64,000 nt of DNA from JAIROC01 sp031553535 (lineage in GTDB: Bacteria > Bacteroidota > Bacteroidia > Bacteroidales > WCHB1-69), in assembly GCA_031553535.1 (NCBI GenBank), contig JAVBLM010000031.1:4682-68681 (forward strand), read 5' to 3'. The notes under the pieces are model-generated. The model was not told the DNA's origin. It saw only the letters and a list, made by a program, of their open reading frames with translations, and made no database searches. Positions 26,717-35,447 of this stretch are shown here, piece by piece. The position numbers were made by a program, and so were the translations under genes. Position 1 is the stretch's first letter; each line of letters begins with the position of its first letter.

Positions 26717-27162
26717 AACTAGATATTTTTTAATTGTTAATATTTTATTTAATAACTCTATTAGAATTTATTTTGCAAAGGAACTAATTTTTTTTCTCTT
26801 TTGCAACAAAAAAATGTTTTTAATGATATTAATACAAATATGGATGATATATATTATCGTTGGTGATATTATATTTAAGAACGGTAAGTCTTGTTTTGAT
26901 TTTTTTATTCTAAATGAAGCTCTATTTTCTAGAAATGGGCAACTGCCGGCAATAATTCACAATAGATTTCCGATCTTGATTTAATGTTATAGAAGGTAAG
27001 ATGAAAGAGTCGATACCATTTTCGGGATTTATTCTTATAAAGTCATTAAAAATATTTTATTTATCAATAACATGGTAGATTATTTTATACCTTTGTAAAA
27101 TATAAAACAGATAGAATATACTAATTTAAAAACATAATAATCAATTAAAAATCAGTTTAAAA
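26717..27162. other. Divergent AT-rich gap before gap
   Basis: It holds the promoter box of the GAPDH gene at 27088 and otherwise nothing I can support. The open frame at 26577-26984 (plus) is largely the reverse of the lipoprotein gene. Confidence 0.5.
27088..27095 (+). promoter_or_regulatory. -7 promoter box of gap
   Basis: TACCTTTG (TAnnTTTG), 67 bases before the ATG. Confidence 0.55.
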
Positions 27163-28167
27163 ATGAGCAAGATAAAAGTCGGTATAAACGGTTTTGGTCG
27201 AATAGGACGTTTGGTGTTTAGGGCTGCCATAGAACGCGATGACATGGAAGTGGTAGCGATCAATGATTTATTGGACGCTGAATATATGGCATACATGTTA
27301 CGATATGATTCCGTGCATGGTAAATTTAACGGAACAATAGAAGTGAAAGATAATTTGTTGATTGTAAATGGCAAAAAAATCCGTGTTACTTCAGAAAAAG
27401 ATCCTGCAAATTTAAAATGGAATGAAGTAGGAGCAGAGTATGTTGTTGAAAGCACAGGATTGTTTTTAACGTTGGAGCAAGCCGGAGCACATATTAAAGC
27501 GGGTGCAAAGCGGGTTGTTATGTCTGCCCCTTCAAAAGATGATACACCCATGTTTGTAATGGGAGTAAATAATAAAACATATAAAGGAGAAACGATTGTA
27601 TCCAATGCATCCTGTACTACAAATTGTTTAGCTCCGTTGGTGAAAGTTATACATGAGCATTTTGGATTGGCAGAAGGATTAATGACTACCGTTCATGCAA
27701 CTACGGCAACGCAAAAAACGGTGGATGGTCCTTCTCACAAAGATTGGAGAGGAGGAAGAGCTGCCATTGGAAACATTATTCCTTCATCTACAGGTGCGGC
27801 AAAAGCAGCAACGAAAGTTATTCCCGAATTGAAAGGAAAACTAACAGGGATGTCGTTTCGCGTTCCTACGATAGATGTTTCAGTGGTTGACTTGACTTGC
27901 CGTTTGGAAAAAGCCACAACGTATGATGAAATTAAATCGGTAGTGAAAAAAGCCTCGGAATCCGAACTTAAAGGAATACTTGCCTATACGGAAGATGCTG
28001 TTGTTTCTGCTGATTTCATACATGATTCACATTCCTCTATTTTCGATGCTACTGCCGGAATTATGCTTAATGAGAAATTTGTAAAGCTAGTATCATGGTA
28101 TGATAATGAGTGGGGATATTCTAATCGGATTTTAGACTTGATTGCCCATATGAATACAGTTAAATAA
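27163..28167 (+). CDS. gap: Glyceraldehyde-3-phosphate dehydrogenase, type I
   Basis: This 334-residue protein has the Rossmann start VGINGFGRIGR (residue 6), then VVAINDLLD, where the Asp favours NAD over NADP. The catalytic ASCTTNCLAP lies near 150 (Cys nucleophile), with HATTATQKTVDGPSHKDWRGGR near 178, and WYDNEWGYSNRI near the end. It catalyses the phosphorylating oxidation of glyceraldehyde-3-phosphate in glycolysis and the reverse in gluconeogenesis. Length is standard. It is monocistronic with its own promoter and terminator. Confidence 0.98.
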   Translation: MSKIKVGINGFGRIGRLVFRAAIERDDMEVVAINDLLDAEYMAYMLRYDSVHGKFNGTIEVKDNLLIVNGKKIRVTSEKDPANLKWNEVGAEYVVESTGLFLTLEQAGAHIKAGAKRVVMSAPSKDDTPMFVMGVNNKTYKGETIVSNASCTTNCLAPLVKVIHEHFGLAEGLMTTVHATTATQKTVDGPSHKDWRGGRAAIGNIIPSSTGAAKAATKVIPELKGKLTGMSFRVPTIDVSVVDLTCRLEKATTYDEIKSVVKKASESELKGILAYTEDAVVSADFIHDSHSSIFDATAGIMLNEKFVKLVSWYDNEWGYSNRILDLIAHMNTVK

Positions 28168-28189
28168 TAAATATATCGCTATTTCAAAT

Positions 28190-28222
28190 AAAAAAGGAGC
28201 GTTTTAGACGCTCCTTTTTTAT
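28190..28222. terminator. Bidirectional terminator between gap and the CAP/OmpA gene
   Basis: The stem GGAGCG/CGCTCC is flanked by A6 on the left and T6 on the right, so it can serve both convergent genes. Confidence 0.9.
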
Positions 28223-28237
28223 GTTTTATGTTTAGCT

Positions 28238-30676
28238 TTACTTGCAATCACTGCATATTGTATTTTTTGCATTTAAATTTTCCCGAACTAAATAGGAATA
28301 CGTCTTAATGTCATTACAAAAACGTGACCTGTTCTTTTGAGCGGCTAGTGTACATGCAAGTTCGAACTTCTTGGACATATAACTTTTCTCATCAAGGCTG
28401 TATAAATTCAAATAGGTGAAAATAAAGTCTTCGCTTACGTTTGGATTGCTGATATATGGATCCATTGTTTTACGGGCAAATTCAAAATCACCGTATCCGA
28501 TAAATGTAGATGCTACTTCATAAGCTTGTTGCCAGTCTGTAATTGTAGGCAAAGCGATCTCCTTGATTTTTTCGTATGTAGTCTCCATTAATTTTTCATC
28601 TGGGGTTTCACTTGCATTTATATAATCCAGTATTTTATATTGGAATGCAATATTAATGGCATCTATCTTTTTTGGATATTGTTTTCCGATAGGAGTATTA
28701 TATATTCGATCGATTTTAGCTTGTAAGGTATTGATCTGAGATGCATTCGTAATCTCAATGTCTTCAACCGAACATGCTAATGCATTAAATTCACATATTG
28801 TATTTTTACTATCCAGTTTTGGCAATGCGATTACTTTTTCTATATTATCGGATGATAATCCATCATCAAAGAATGATAACATATAGTATTTGTTGGTTAA
28901 AAAGGGAAGCATCTGAGACGTATTCGGAATTTCCAATGCCTCGATCAAAGGCTTTTGATATTCAACGTCTTCTACCTTTTTGATCATGTATTTTTGAATA
29001 GCAAATGCTAAAGGTAAATTTCCTGCTGCTAATGTTCTGTTAAATTTATTGGTGACAAATTCCTGTTCATATTCTTTGCTTACATCATAAGTAGCATTAA
29101 TACGAATATATGCATAACGATGTTGGGCTAACATCGGTTCCAAATCTTTTTTTATTTTCCCTTGGCTGCTTAATGTCGCTTTCACTTCTTCTTTTGATCT
29201 TTTTGCCAGGTCTTTATATTGTGTAGAAACAATGTCTTGCAGGAATAAATCCCAACCATCATTTAAATGAATAGAGTAGGGGATGTTTTTCACATTATGT
29301 AGTTGCTCCATAGCAGAAACAATACTTTCCGAACGTTTTTTTTGCAGTTCCAAATTGGCTTTATCGCTACCTTCTATGGATGTATATGCCATAATATAGA
29401 TAGAATCAAGAATAAAACGGGATTCTTTCAATGCATCAATAAAAGGTTTAATATCGGATGCTTCGTATACTGATTTATTACGTTCAAATGGAACTTTGAA
29501 TTCCAGTACTGTTTTTTCCGGTTCGGGAATATAATTAATGGTTGTTTGTATACCATTGAGATCAGGAATTAAACTTGTTTTTGCTTCGTAATTGATAGAG
29601 GGTTTTTTTACATTTGTTTTTACAATTGTTTTGCAAACAACCTTATCTTTTATAACAATCAAATTTACATCGAAAGGAGCGGATACGGTATTAGGAGCTG
29701 TTCCCATATATACACGAATTCCCTTATCCTTTTTATCTGTAATCTCATTCTTCTTGAGCATTTTTTTCATAGGCATGTATTTAAGCATAACTCCTCGATT
29801 ATAATAATTATAATTGAAATCATTTGCTCCATTACATGGTAATTGAGAATGTTGTACAAAATCAATAGCTAAGCCATCTTTGTCTTTGCCAATAATGCGT
29901 TTCAGTGCTTTCAGGTCCGGATGTACAAAGTATACATCATCGCCCTTTATTTCCAGGTTCTTTTGTAATAATTCTATATTCCGGACTTCACATTTACGAC
30001 ATAGCTTCTCATCGTATGGTTTTAAACCGTATGATTTTCGTGTGTAAACTGTATTCTTATAGGAAACATCCGATTTGTTAAAAGATAAATCATTACCCAA
30101 AACGATGGATACATAGCAATATTTATTATATGAATCAATATTACATCCTACGCCAACATAGGTGAATTGTTTATCTAATAAGGTATTTACTGTTTTTTTA
30201 TTTTTCAGCAGGGAAGAGACTATTTCAGTAGAAATATCCAAGTAGCTATATTCTTCTATTCCTTGTGTTGCCTTTGCCCGTGTTATAAGTTCGGTCACTC
30301 GTTTTGTTCCTCCCGAACTCATGGAGCGTAATTCCGGAGTTTGAAGTGTTTTCACTACATTGGTTTGCGTGCGTTCTTCTTTTTTTGCCATAAATTCAGA
30401 TTGAATCTTTGCTGCATTTTCCAATGTTTCGTTATAAACTACAGGATCGGCAAAATTATATTTTTTCCGAGCGAGATTGATAACGTCAGTAACACATGCG
30501 TCTATAATAGACGGATCATAATCTATCGGGTTGAAGTTCCAGGTATATTGTTTGTTCGATTTTAATGATTCCGTATTGAAATCATCATAATCAGATGACT
30601 GCGAATTCGCCCCTAAATAGGAAAGAATAAAGACAAGGGGTAAACTTTTTCTAAAAAAAATAAAGAGTTTTCTCAT
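28238..30676 (-). CDS. Large exported protein with CAP-like and OmpA-like domains
   Basis: This 812-residue protein has a signal peptide over about residues 1-25. Residues 55-190 resemble a CAP/SCP domain: DACVTDVINLARKKYNFADP, then LENAAKIQSEFMAKK, then LLDKQFTYVGVGCN. Residues 400-520 resemble an OmpA-like domain: VLEFKVPFERNKSVYEASDI, then ILDSIYIMAYTSIEGSDKAN, then LELQKKRSESIVSAMEQ. The C-terminal ~280 residues are mostly helical with TPR-like spacing and end in CSDCK. The OmpA-like part may bind peptidoglycan, and the CAP part is of unknown activity. This domain pairing is unusual, and both calls are from motif reading only. It has its own promoter box and shares a terminator with gap. 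Confidence 0.75.
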   Translation of the reverse strand: MRKLFIFFRKSLPLVFILSYLGANSQSSDYDDFNTESLKSNKQYTWNFNPIDYDPSIIDACVTDVINLARKKYNFADPVVYNETLENAAKIQSEFMAKKEERTQTNVVKTLQTPELRSMSSGGTKRVTELITRAKATQGIEEYSYLDISTEIVSSLLKNKKTVNTLLDKQFTYVGVGCNIDSYNKYCYVSIVLGNDLSFNKSDVSYKNTVYTRKSYGLKPYDEKLCRKCEVRNIELLQKNLEIKGDDVYFVHPDLKALKRIIGKDKDGLAIDFVQHSQLPCNGANDFNYNYYNRGVMLKYMPMKKMLKKNEITDKKDKGIRVYMGTAPNTVSAPFDVNLIVIKDKVVCKTIVKTNVKKPSINYEAKTSLIPDLNGIQTTINYIPEPEKTVLEFKVPFERNKSVYEASDIKPFIDALKESRFILDSIYIMAYTSIEGSDKANLELQKKRSESIVSAMEQLHNVKNIPYSIHLNDGWDLFLQDIVSTQYKDLAKRSKEEVKATLSSQGKIKKDLEPMLAQHRYAYIRINATYDVSKEYEQEFVTNKFNRTLAAGNLPLAFAIQKYMIKKVEDVEYQKPLIEALEIPNTSQMLPFLTNKYYMLSFFDDGLSSDNIEKVIALPKLDSKNTICEFNALACSVEDIEITNASQINTLQAKIDRIYNTPIGKQYPKKIDAINIAFQYKILDYINASETPDEKLMETTYEKIKEIALPTITDWQQAYEVASTFIGYGDFEFARKTMDPYISNPNVSEDFIFTYLNLYSLDEKSYMSKKFELACTLAAQKNRSRFCNDIKTYSYLVRENLNAKNTICSDCK

Positions 30677-30735
30677 TGATATTATTGTTTTTCAAAAAAA
30701 TGATATAATTAATTATTATAGAACAAAAGCAGAAA

Positions 30736-30743
30736 CAAAGGTA
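30736..30743 (-). promoter_or_regulatory. -7 promoter box of the CAP/OmpA gene
   Basis: The minus strand reads TACCTTTG (TAnnTTTG), 59 bases before the ATG at 30676. Confidence 0.55.
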
Positions 30744-30821
30744 ATAATTTTATTAATGAATATATAGTATTCATTGATAATTTTTTTCGACAATGCTTGA
30801 TATTATTCTTACTTAATACGA

Positions 30822-31916
30822 TCAGACATTAAACCGGATATGTAATATATCCCCATCATTGATAACATAATTTTTCCCTTCGACAGATAATTTTCCTGAT
30901 TCTTTACATTTCTGTTCTGAGCCAAGCTCTATCAGATCATTATATTTAATAACCTCTGCACGAATAAATCCTCTTTCCAAATCACTATGAATTGCTCCTG
31001 CAGCTTGTGGAGCCGTCATTCCGTGTGTAATAGTCCATGCTCGGTTTTCTTTTCCTCCAACAGTAAAGAACGAAATAAGATTCAATGTTTTATAGGCGGC
31101 ACGTAATAATTTATTAACTCCCGGTTCCGTTAATCCAACATCTTCCAAGAATAAGGCTCTATCCTCAGAATCTAATTCTGTTATCTCTGATTCAAGTTTT
31201 CCTGCAATAACCAATATCTCCGCTTGAGAGTCTTTCAAGAAATCTTGTACCGCATTGGAATATATATTACCGGATAGTACTGATTTTTCATCCACATTGC
31301 ATATATAAATAGTTGGTTTTGCTGTAAGCAACATCATGTCTGCAACAACCCTTTGTTCATTCTCATTGGCGTTGTATGTTCTGATATTTTGGAAGTCTTC
31401 CAAGTGAGCTTTATACCGGTTCAATACTTCAAGTTGAAAGCGGGCATCTTTATCTCCAACACGTGCTGCTTTTTCTACTTTTTGTATCTTACGTTCGATC
31501 TGCTCCAAGTCTTGAATTTGAAGCTCTAAATCAACGGTTTCGATGTCCCGTACAGGATTAATACTTCCATCAATATGTGGTAAATTAGGATCGTCGAAGC
31601 ACCGTAAGATATGGATTAATGCATCACACTGTCTTATATCTGCTAAAAACGAATTACCAATACCTTCACCCGTACTTGCACCTTTTGCCAGTCCCGGGAT
31701 ATCTACAATTTCTACATTCGCATAAATCAATTTGTCCGCTTTAATGATCTTATCAATTTCTGCTAATCGTAAATCCGGAATATCGCAAATTCCAATGTTT
31801 GATTTCCCAGTACTGAAAGCAAAGTTGGTAACGGTTGCTTTTGTATTGGACATACAGTTAAATAAGGTAGTTTTACCTGAGTTTGTAATCCCGATAATGC
31901 CACATTTTAGTCCCAT
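30822..31916 (-). CDS. ychF: OBG-family ATPase YchF
   Basis: This 364-residue protein has the P-loop variant GITNSGKTTLFN (residues 8-19), Walker B-like DIPGLAKGASTGEGIGNSFL, and NVDE in place of the NKxD guanine motif, as expected for the ATP-preferring YchF branch. The coiled-coil insert covers about 130-200 and the TGS-like C-terminal domain about 280-364. It binds the ribosome and is linked to stress and redox responses in other bacteria. Length is normal. The nfu gene lies 13 bases upstream on the same strand, so the two are likely cotranscribed. Confidence 0.96.
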   Translation of the reverse strand: MGLKCGIIGITNSGKTTLFNCMSNTKATVTNFAFSTGKSNIGICDIPDLRLAEIDKIIKADKLIYANVEIVDIPGLAKGASTGEGIGNSFLADIRQCDALIHILRCFDDPNLPHIDGSINPVRDIETVDLELQIQDLEQIERKIQKVEKAARVGDKDARFQLEVLNRYKAHLEDFQNIRTYNANENEQRVVADMMLLTAKPTIYICNVDEKSVLSGNIYSNAVQDFLKDSQAEILVIAGKLESEITELDSEDRALFLEDVGLTEPGVNKLLRAAYKTLNLISFFTVGGKENRAWTITHGMTAPQAAGAIHSDLERGFIRAEVIKYNDLIELGSEQKCKESGKLSVEGKNYVINDGDILHIRFNV

Positions 31917-31929
31917 TGATATAGTTTAA

Positions 31930-32175
31930 TTAGAATTGTAAATTAATGTCTTCTACAGATTTTATTTCAGGAATATATTTTTTTATAGTAGCTTCTACTC
32001 CATGTTTTAATGTTAATTTACTATGCGGACAACTACCGCATGCTCCTTGAAGTTCTACTTTTACAATATTATCCGGTGTTAATTCAACAAATCGAATATC
32101 TCCGCCATCAGCTTGTAGTTGGGGCCTGATTTGATTGATGATGTGTTCCACTTTTTGTTTTAGTGTAAGTTCCAT
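31930..32175 (-). CDS. NifU-like iron-sulfur carrier (Nfu domain)
   Basis: This 81-residue stand-alone Nfu domain begins LTLKQKVEHIINQIRPQLQ, followed by ADGGDIRFVEL and the CxxC cluster site in GACGSCPHSKLTLKHGVE. It carries and delivers 4Fe-4S clusters to apoproteins. It lacks the A-type or NifU N-terminal scaffold domain, so it is a carrier rather than a scaffold. It lies between fur and ychF on the same strand, 34 bases from fur; sufD lies 2 kb away but is not in the same transcript. Confidence 0.95.
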   Translation of the reverse strand: MELTLKQKVEHIINQIRPQLQADGGDIRFVELTPDNIVKVELQGACGSCPHSKLTLKHGVEATIKKYIPEIKSVEDINLQF

Positions 32176-32209
32176 AATTTTTTATTTTTATATTATTTAT
32201 TGGTTGTTT

Positions 32210-32668
32210 TTATTTACCTTCTTTATTCGTACAATATACAATGAAAGAATGACGTATTGCGGATACATTGTATTTACTTTCTATGCTTTTGATGATTTCC
32301 TCAATTCGGCTATCCGAAAACTCCATAACAATATTTGTATCTTCCATATATATATGATTATGGGTGCCCGTAATATGAGACTTTTCATATTGTGGTGTTG
32401 CTTGAGATGGGAAATGATGCTTTATTATAAGTCCTGCATCGATTAAAAGATTAAGTGTTTTATATAATGTAGTTCTGCTTACATGATATTTTTTATACTT
32501 GAGATGTTCTTGCAATAAATCAATTGTGAAATGTTCTTCAAACTCATATATAGTATGCAAAATAATATTTCTTTCATATGTTTTTCTTAAATTATGCTCT
32601 TCCAAAAATACATGAAAATGGTTCACATATTCATCAAAAGTATAATTAAAATTCAAATCTGCCTCCAT
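32210..32668 (-). CDS. Fur-family transcription regulator
   Basis: ATG 32668 was chosen, giving 152 residues (MEADLNFNYTFDEYVNHFHVF); an earlier in-frame ATG at 32716 would add 16 atypical residues. The winged helix covers about residues 20-85 (LRKTYERNIILHTIYEFEEHF, then YHVSRTTLYKTLNLLIDAGLI). The dimerisation half has a HNHIYMEDTN block in the place of the HxH metal site. The CxxC zinc pairs of classical Fur are absent. It likely senses a metal ion or peroxide and represses target genes. It is encoded directly ahead of nfu and ychF. Confidence 0.85.
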   Translation of the reverse strand: MEADLNFNYTFDEYVNHFHVFLEEHNLRKTYERNIILHTIYEFEEHFTIDLLQEHLKYKKYHVSRTTLYKTLNLLIDAGLIIKHHFPSQATPQYEKSHITGTHNHIYMEDTNIVMEFSDSRIEEIIKSIESKYNVSAIRHSFIVYCTNKEGK

Positions 32669-32788
32669 ATAAAATATTATCCTTGGTAAATAATTATACA
32701 ATGATTTTTCATACAATCATGTTGTTTTTTATTTGAAATTGATAGTTTGTTTTATAGTTTTATTTATTGATCTCAAAAATAAGATTTG

Positions 32789-32796
32789 CAAAGATA
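32789..32796 (-). promoter_or_regulatory. -7 promoter box of the fur-like gene
   Basis: The minus strand reads TATCTTTG (TAnnTTTG), 120 bases before ATG 32668. Confidence 0.5.
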
Positions 32797-32858
32797 CACT
32801 TTTTGAGATTTTAACTCGGTTAAGTAACAGGACAAACATATTAAAATTAATTTTTTTG

Positions 32859-32981
32859 GATTATCTCGCTCCGCTTCGATGCGATTACATGCTTTGAGTT
32901 TGAGCACTTAATGCCTCACAATGAAGATGATTTGTCGTTTCGAAGTATTGTTGCTAAACGTGAAGTATTAGCGAGATAATC
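32859..32981. repeat. 123-bp element with 12-bp inverted ends GATTATCTCGCT
   Basis: GATTATCTCGCT at 32859-32870 is the perfect inverse of AGCGAGATAATC at 32970-32981. The interior (CGCTTCGATGCGATTACATG and onward) is richer in GC than the flanks and holds no gene. No second copy was seen in the window. It looks like a small non-autonomous element. Confidence 0.55.
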
Positions 32982-33194
32982 TAGAAAATATCGTCTTTAA
33001 TAAAATTGAGAGTGAAGTATAAAGAAATAAAAGAACATCAATAATGAACTACAAGAACCAGCCCAAGGTATTTGTGAATATAATTTCCTGTAACTTCTAT
33101 TAATAATAAATATTTATTATTCTTGTTGTAATTTTAATTTTACAAAACACGCACTTTTTTTACAAAAATATACATTTTGTATGAATAATTATTA

Positions 33195-33202
33195 TATCTT
33201 TG
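33195..33202 (+). promoter_or_regulatory. -7 promoter box of a candidate small RNA
   Basis: TATCTTTG (TAnnTTTG) starts 12 bases before a long inverted repeat that ends in a terminator-like hairpin. A TTTG lies 15 bases upstream of it. Confidence 0.5.
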
Positions 33203-33206
33203 CCTT

Positions 33207-33337
33207 GTCAAATTAATCGGATTTAATATTGAGCCTTCCGGTTTTAAAAGATTAATAATTTGATCCGATTTGACTAAGACAAGAGTGTGGCGTTTCGTCT
33301 CGATAAAATAAAATTTATACGAGAGAAACGCTTTTTT
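33207..33337 (+). ncRNA. Candidate structured small RNA, about 130 nt
   Basis: The 5' arm GTCAAATTAATCGGAT (33207-33222) pairs with ATCCGATTTGAC (33263-33274) apart from an internal TAA/T irregularity, enclosing about 40 bases. Next comes a terminator hairpin (GCGTTTCGTCTCG with CGAGAGAAACGC, one bulged G) and six T residues. A -7 box is placed to start transcription at about 33207. No ORF fits. The layout of promoter, long hairpin and terminator is what an independent small RNA gene looks like. A 6S-type RNA is one possibility, but I cannot show it. Confidence 0.45.
33290..33337 (+). terminator. GCGTTTCG-family terminator, copy 1
   Basis: A 12-bp stem with one bulge encloses an AT-rich loop and is followed by T6. 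The same GCGTTTC...GAAACGC TTTTTT design recurs at 33547-33617 and 44265-44339. Confidence 0.65.
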
Positions 33338-33546
33338 GTTAAGCTCATTTTTATAAGTTTGTCTAATGTTGATACAATAAAAGTGATGATCTTGAAAAAA
33401 TCCTCTCAAATAATTTTGTATCAAAACATATAAATAGGGCTTTGAAAATGTATGGTCGTGTATGGCTTTTTCAAGTGAACATTTTTATTTATTAATTGTT
33501 CTTATCATGAAAAAGTGAATATTTTTTCATAGTAGTTTGTTTTTGT

Positions 33547-33617
33547 GCGTTTCGTTTTAATATTAAGAAGATATTTTTCCCATATATTTTTTCTGTCTTA
33601 TGACGAAACGCTTTTTT
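33547..33617 (+). terminator. GCGTTTCG-family hairpin, copy 2
   Basis: GCGTTTCGT pairs with ACGAAACGC across a 47-base loop containing ATATTTTTCCCATATATTTT, followed by T6. The preceding ~90 bases (from about 33478) are homologous to the sequence upstream of copy 3 on the opposite strand at 44 kb, including CATAGTAGTTTG before the stem. It may end a second small transcript. Confidence 0.5.
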
Positions 33618-33701
33618 ATGCTGAAAAGATATACATATTCAGTATAATTAAAACAACTGAACCTTTAGGAAAAACTTAAAATATAATGATTTATTCTAAA
33701 T

Positions 33702-33818
33702 AAAAAATGGTAAGGAGCCGGAAATAAATAATAAATTCCATAGTTTTTGTAGTTTTTATTTATATTCCGACCCTGACCAAGACATTGTGTAGCTTTCGCT
33801 AGGTAATTATAAAAATTA
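33702..33818 (-). ncRNA. Candidate small RNA, about 115 nt, minus strand
   Basis: Downstream of a TAACTTTG box, the minus strand gives a hairpin GTAATT/AATTAC (33803-33819), then UAGC-GAAA-GCUA with a GNRA tetraloop (33790-33801). Last is a long hairpin with arms GGTCAGGGTCGGAA and TTTCCGGCTCCTTACC (33709-33778), directly followed by ATTTTTTATTT. The three structured blocks, a promoter in place and a U-run at the end argue for an RNA gene. The GGTCAGG-GGAA string superficially recalls SRP RNA, but the rest of that loop is absent. The family is unrecognised. Confidence 0.4.
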
Positions 33819-33824
33819 CTGGTG

Positions 33825-33832
33825 CAAAGTTA
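33825..33832 (-). promoter_or_regulatory. -7 promoter box of the minus-strand candidate RNA
   Basis: The minus strand reads TAACTTTG (TAnnTTTG), placed to start transcription at about 33818 where the first hairpin begins. Confidence 0.45.
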
Positions 33833-34040
33833 TACAAAAAAATAATATAATTTTGTTTTTTTTGAAAAAAACAAAAAATACAAAGATAATTATTCTTAAT
33901 CGGAATATACTTTTTATAACAGTCAGATTTATTGTTTTTTATTTATATCAATAACTATTCTACTGTAGCATGAATTTTAGAAAATATATTTGAAAATTAG
34001 GATTAAGAATAGGATATAGTACTGAATTTTCAGTTTTACA

Positions 34041-35447
34041 TTATAATTCTGGAATATTTATTTCAAAGTCTAATGTTTTATTGTCACATTGTAAAGTACA
34101 TTGAGTACAGGATATCGTTTCCCCGGTTAATCGCTTGCGTACAAGTTCTTCGGTGTAATCAATTAAAGGAGCAATACTTATTTTATCGAGAATTTCCTTT
34201 GCAAAAGCGTGCATTAATAATATATGAGCATTTTTTTTACATATCCCGCGAGAGCGTAAATAAAATATTGCATTATCATCTAGCTGCCCTACGGTTGCTC
34301 CATGGCTACACTTAACATCATCGGCGTATATTTCCAGAAATGGTTTTGTTACGATAGAAGATTCATCTGTTAGTAAAATATTTCGATTTAACTGATAAGC
34401 TTCCGTCTTTTGAGCATCCGGAGCAACGTAAATATGTCCTACAAAATTGGCAGATGCGGAATCATCCATCATTCCGTTATATAATTGTTGACTTGTACAG
34501 TCGGATGAAAAATGATTAACCCGTAAACAATTGGTTATATTCTGATTTTTATCTGCCATGTACAATCCATTGAAATTAATAGAAGAGTAGGGTTGTAGCA
34601 AAGAACAGGTAATGGTATTATGTACAAGTCCTCCGTTAAATGTATTGGTATTAGTGTTTACAACACTTCGTTCATATTGATAAATGAGTACATTATTGAG
34701 TAAAACGGAATTATTATCTTTGTTTTCCATTTTAAAATAATCAAAACTTGCTCCTTCGTCAACGATAATTTCTGTTATCCCATTAATGAGCGTATTTTTG
34801 CTTTCTAATGTATCGTCACAATGGATTAATTTTAAAGATGCATTTTTGCCGACAATAACTAAGTTTCGTGTATTGATAAATAAATCCTGATGCGTTTTAA
34901 CGATATTTGCCATTTGTATAGGCTTGTCGAAATGTATATTGTCGGGAATATAAATAAAAAAGCCATCTTGCCACAATGCTCCGTTTAAATGATATAATCC
35001 TGTATGAACGGCATTGTTCATATCCGGCAAATATGGTTGAATCAATGGAGAATAGATTTCTTTTGCTGCTCGCAAACTTCCAATTGTTACTCCATTAGGG
35101 AATATTGTTAAAGACGCTTCTTTAGATACATACCATCCATTAAGAAAAGTAAACATATAAGAATCAATGTTATGTATGGCACAATTAAAGAAAGTTTCTA
35201 CCGGTCGATAATCATCGGCTTGTTGCTGAATTGAATATGCGTTTTTTATTATTTTCTCCCATTTGAAATTACGCCACATTTCGTTATTCCGGGATGGAAC
35301 ACCTTTTTCCTTGAAAAGAGTAGCTTCATTTATTCTATTTCCTTTCAATGATGATGTATCATTATCCAGAATAGAGGTTAGATACTCATCAATAAAGCGT
35401 GAAAAATAATTATTTACTTCCGGTATTTTTACCATAATATCAGACAT
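34041..35447 (-). CDS. sufD: SufD, iron-sulfur cluster assembly scaffold subunit
   Basis: This 468-residue protein has the N-terminal helical part with RNNEMWRNFKWEKI and an all-beta helix from about residue 150. The conserved C-terminal SufB/D core is YADDVKCSHGATVGQLDDNAIFYLRSRGI (about 375-405), where the His is a SufD hallmark. It partners SufB and SufC to build Fe-S clusters. Normally it is encoded with sufB, sufC and sufS; none is present here. Instead it overlaps lgt by one base (shared TAATG), so it is translated with lgt. A short Cys-rich tail (SCTQCTLQC) follows the core and is not part of the usual family end. Confidence 0.9.
   Translation of the reverse strand: MSDIMVKIPEVNNYFSRFIDEYLTSILDNDTSSLKGNRINEATLFKEKGVPSRNNEMWRNFKWEKIIKNAYSIQQQADDYRPVETFFNCAIHNIDSYMFTFLNGWYVSKEASLTIFPNGVTIGSLRAAKEIYSPLIQPYLPDMNNAVHTGLYHLNGALWQDGFFIYIPDNIHFDKPIQMANIVKTHQDLFINTRNLVIVGKNASLKLIHCDDTLESKNTLINGITEIIVDEGASFDYFKMENKDNNSVLLNNVLIYQYERSVVNTNTNTFNGGLVHNTITCSLLQPYSSINFNGLYMADKNQNITNCLRVNHFSSDCTSQQLYNGMMDDSASANFVGHIYVAPDAQKTEAYQLNRNILLTDESSIVTKPFLEIYADDVKCSHGATVGQLDDNAIFYLRSRGICKKNAHILLMHAFAKEILDKISIAPLIDYTEELVRKRLTGETISCTQCTLQCDNKTLDFEINIPEL

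Noticed and set aside
33702..33818. SRP (4.5S) RNA
   Set aside because: GGTCAGG followed by GGAA recalls the SRP loop, but the second half of the conserved internal loop (AGCAGCC) is missing and the stem is AT-rich.
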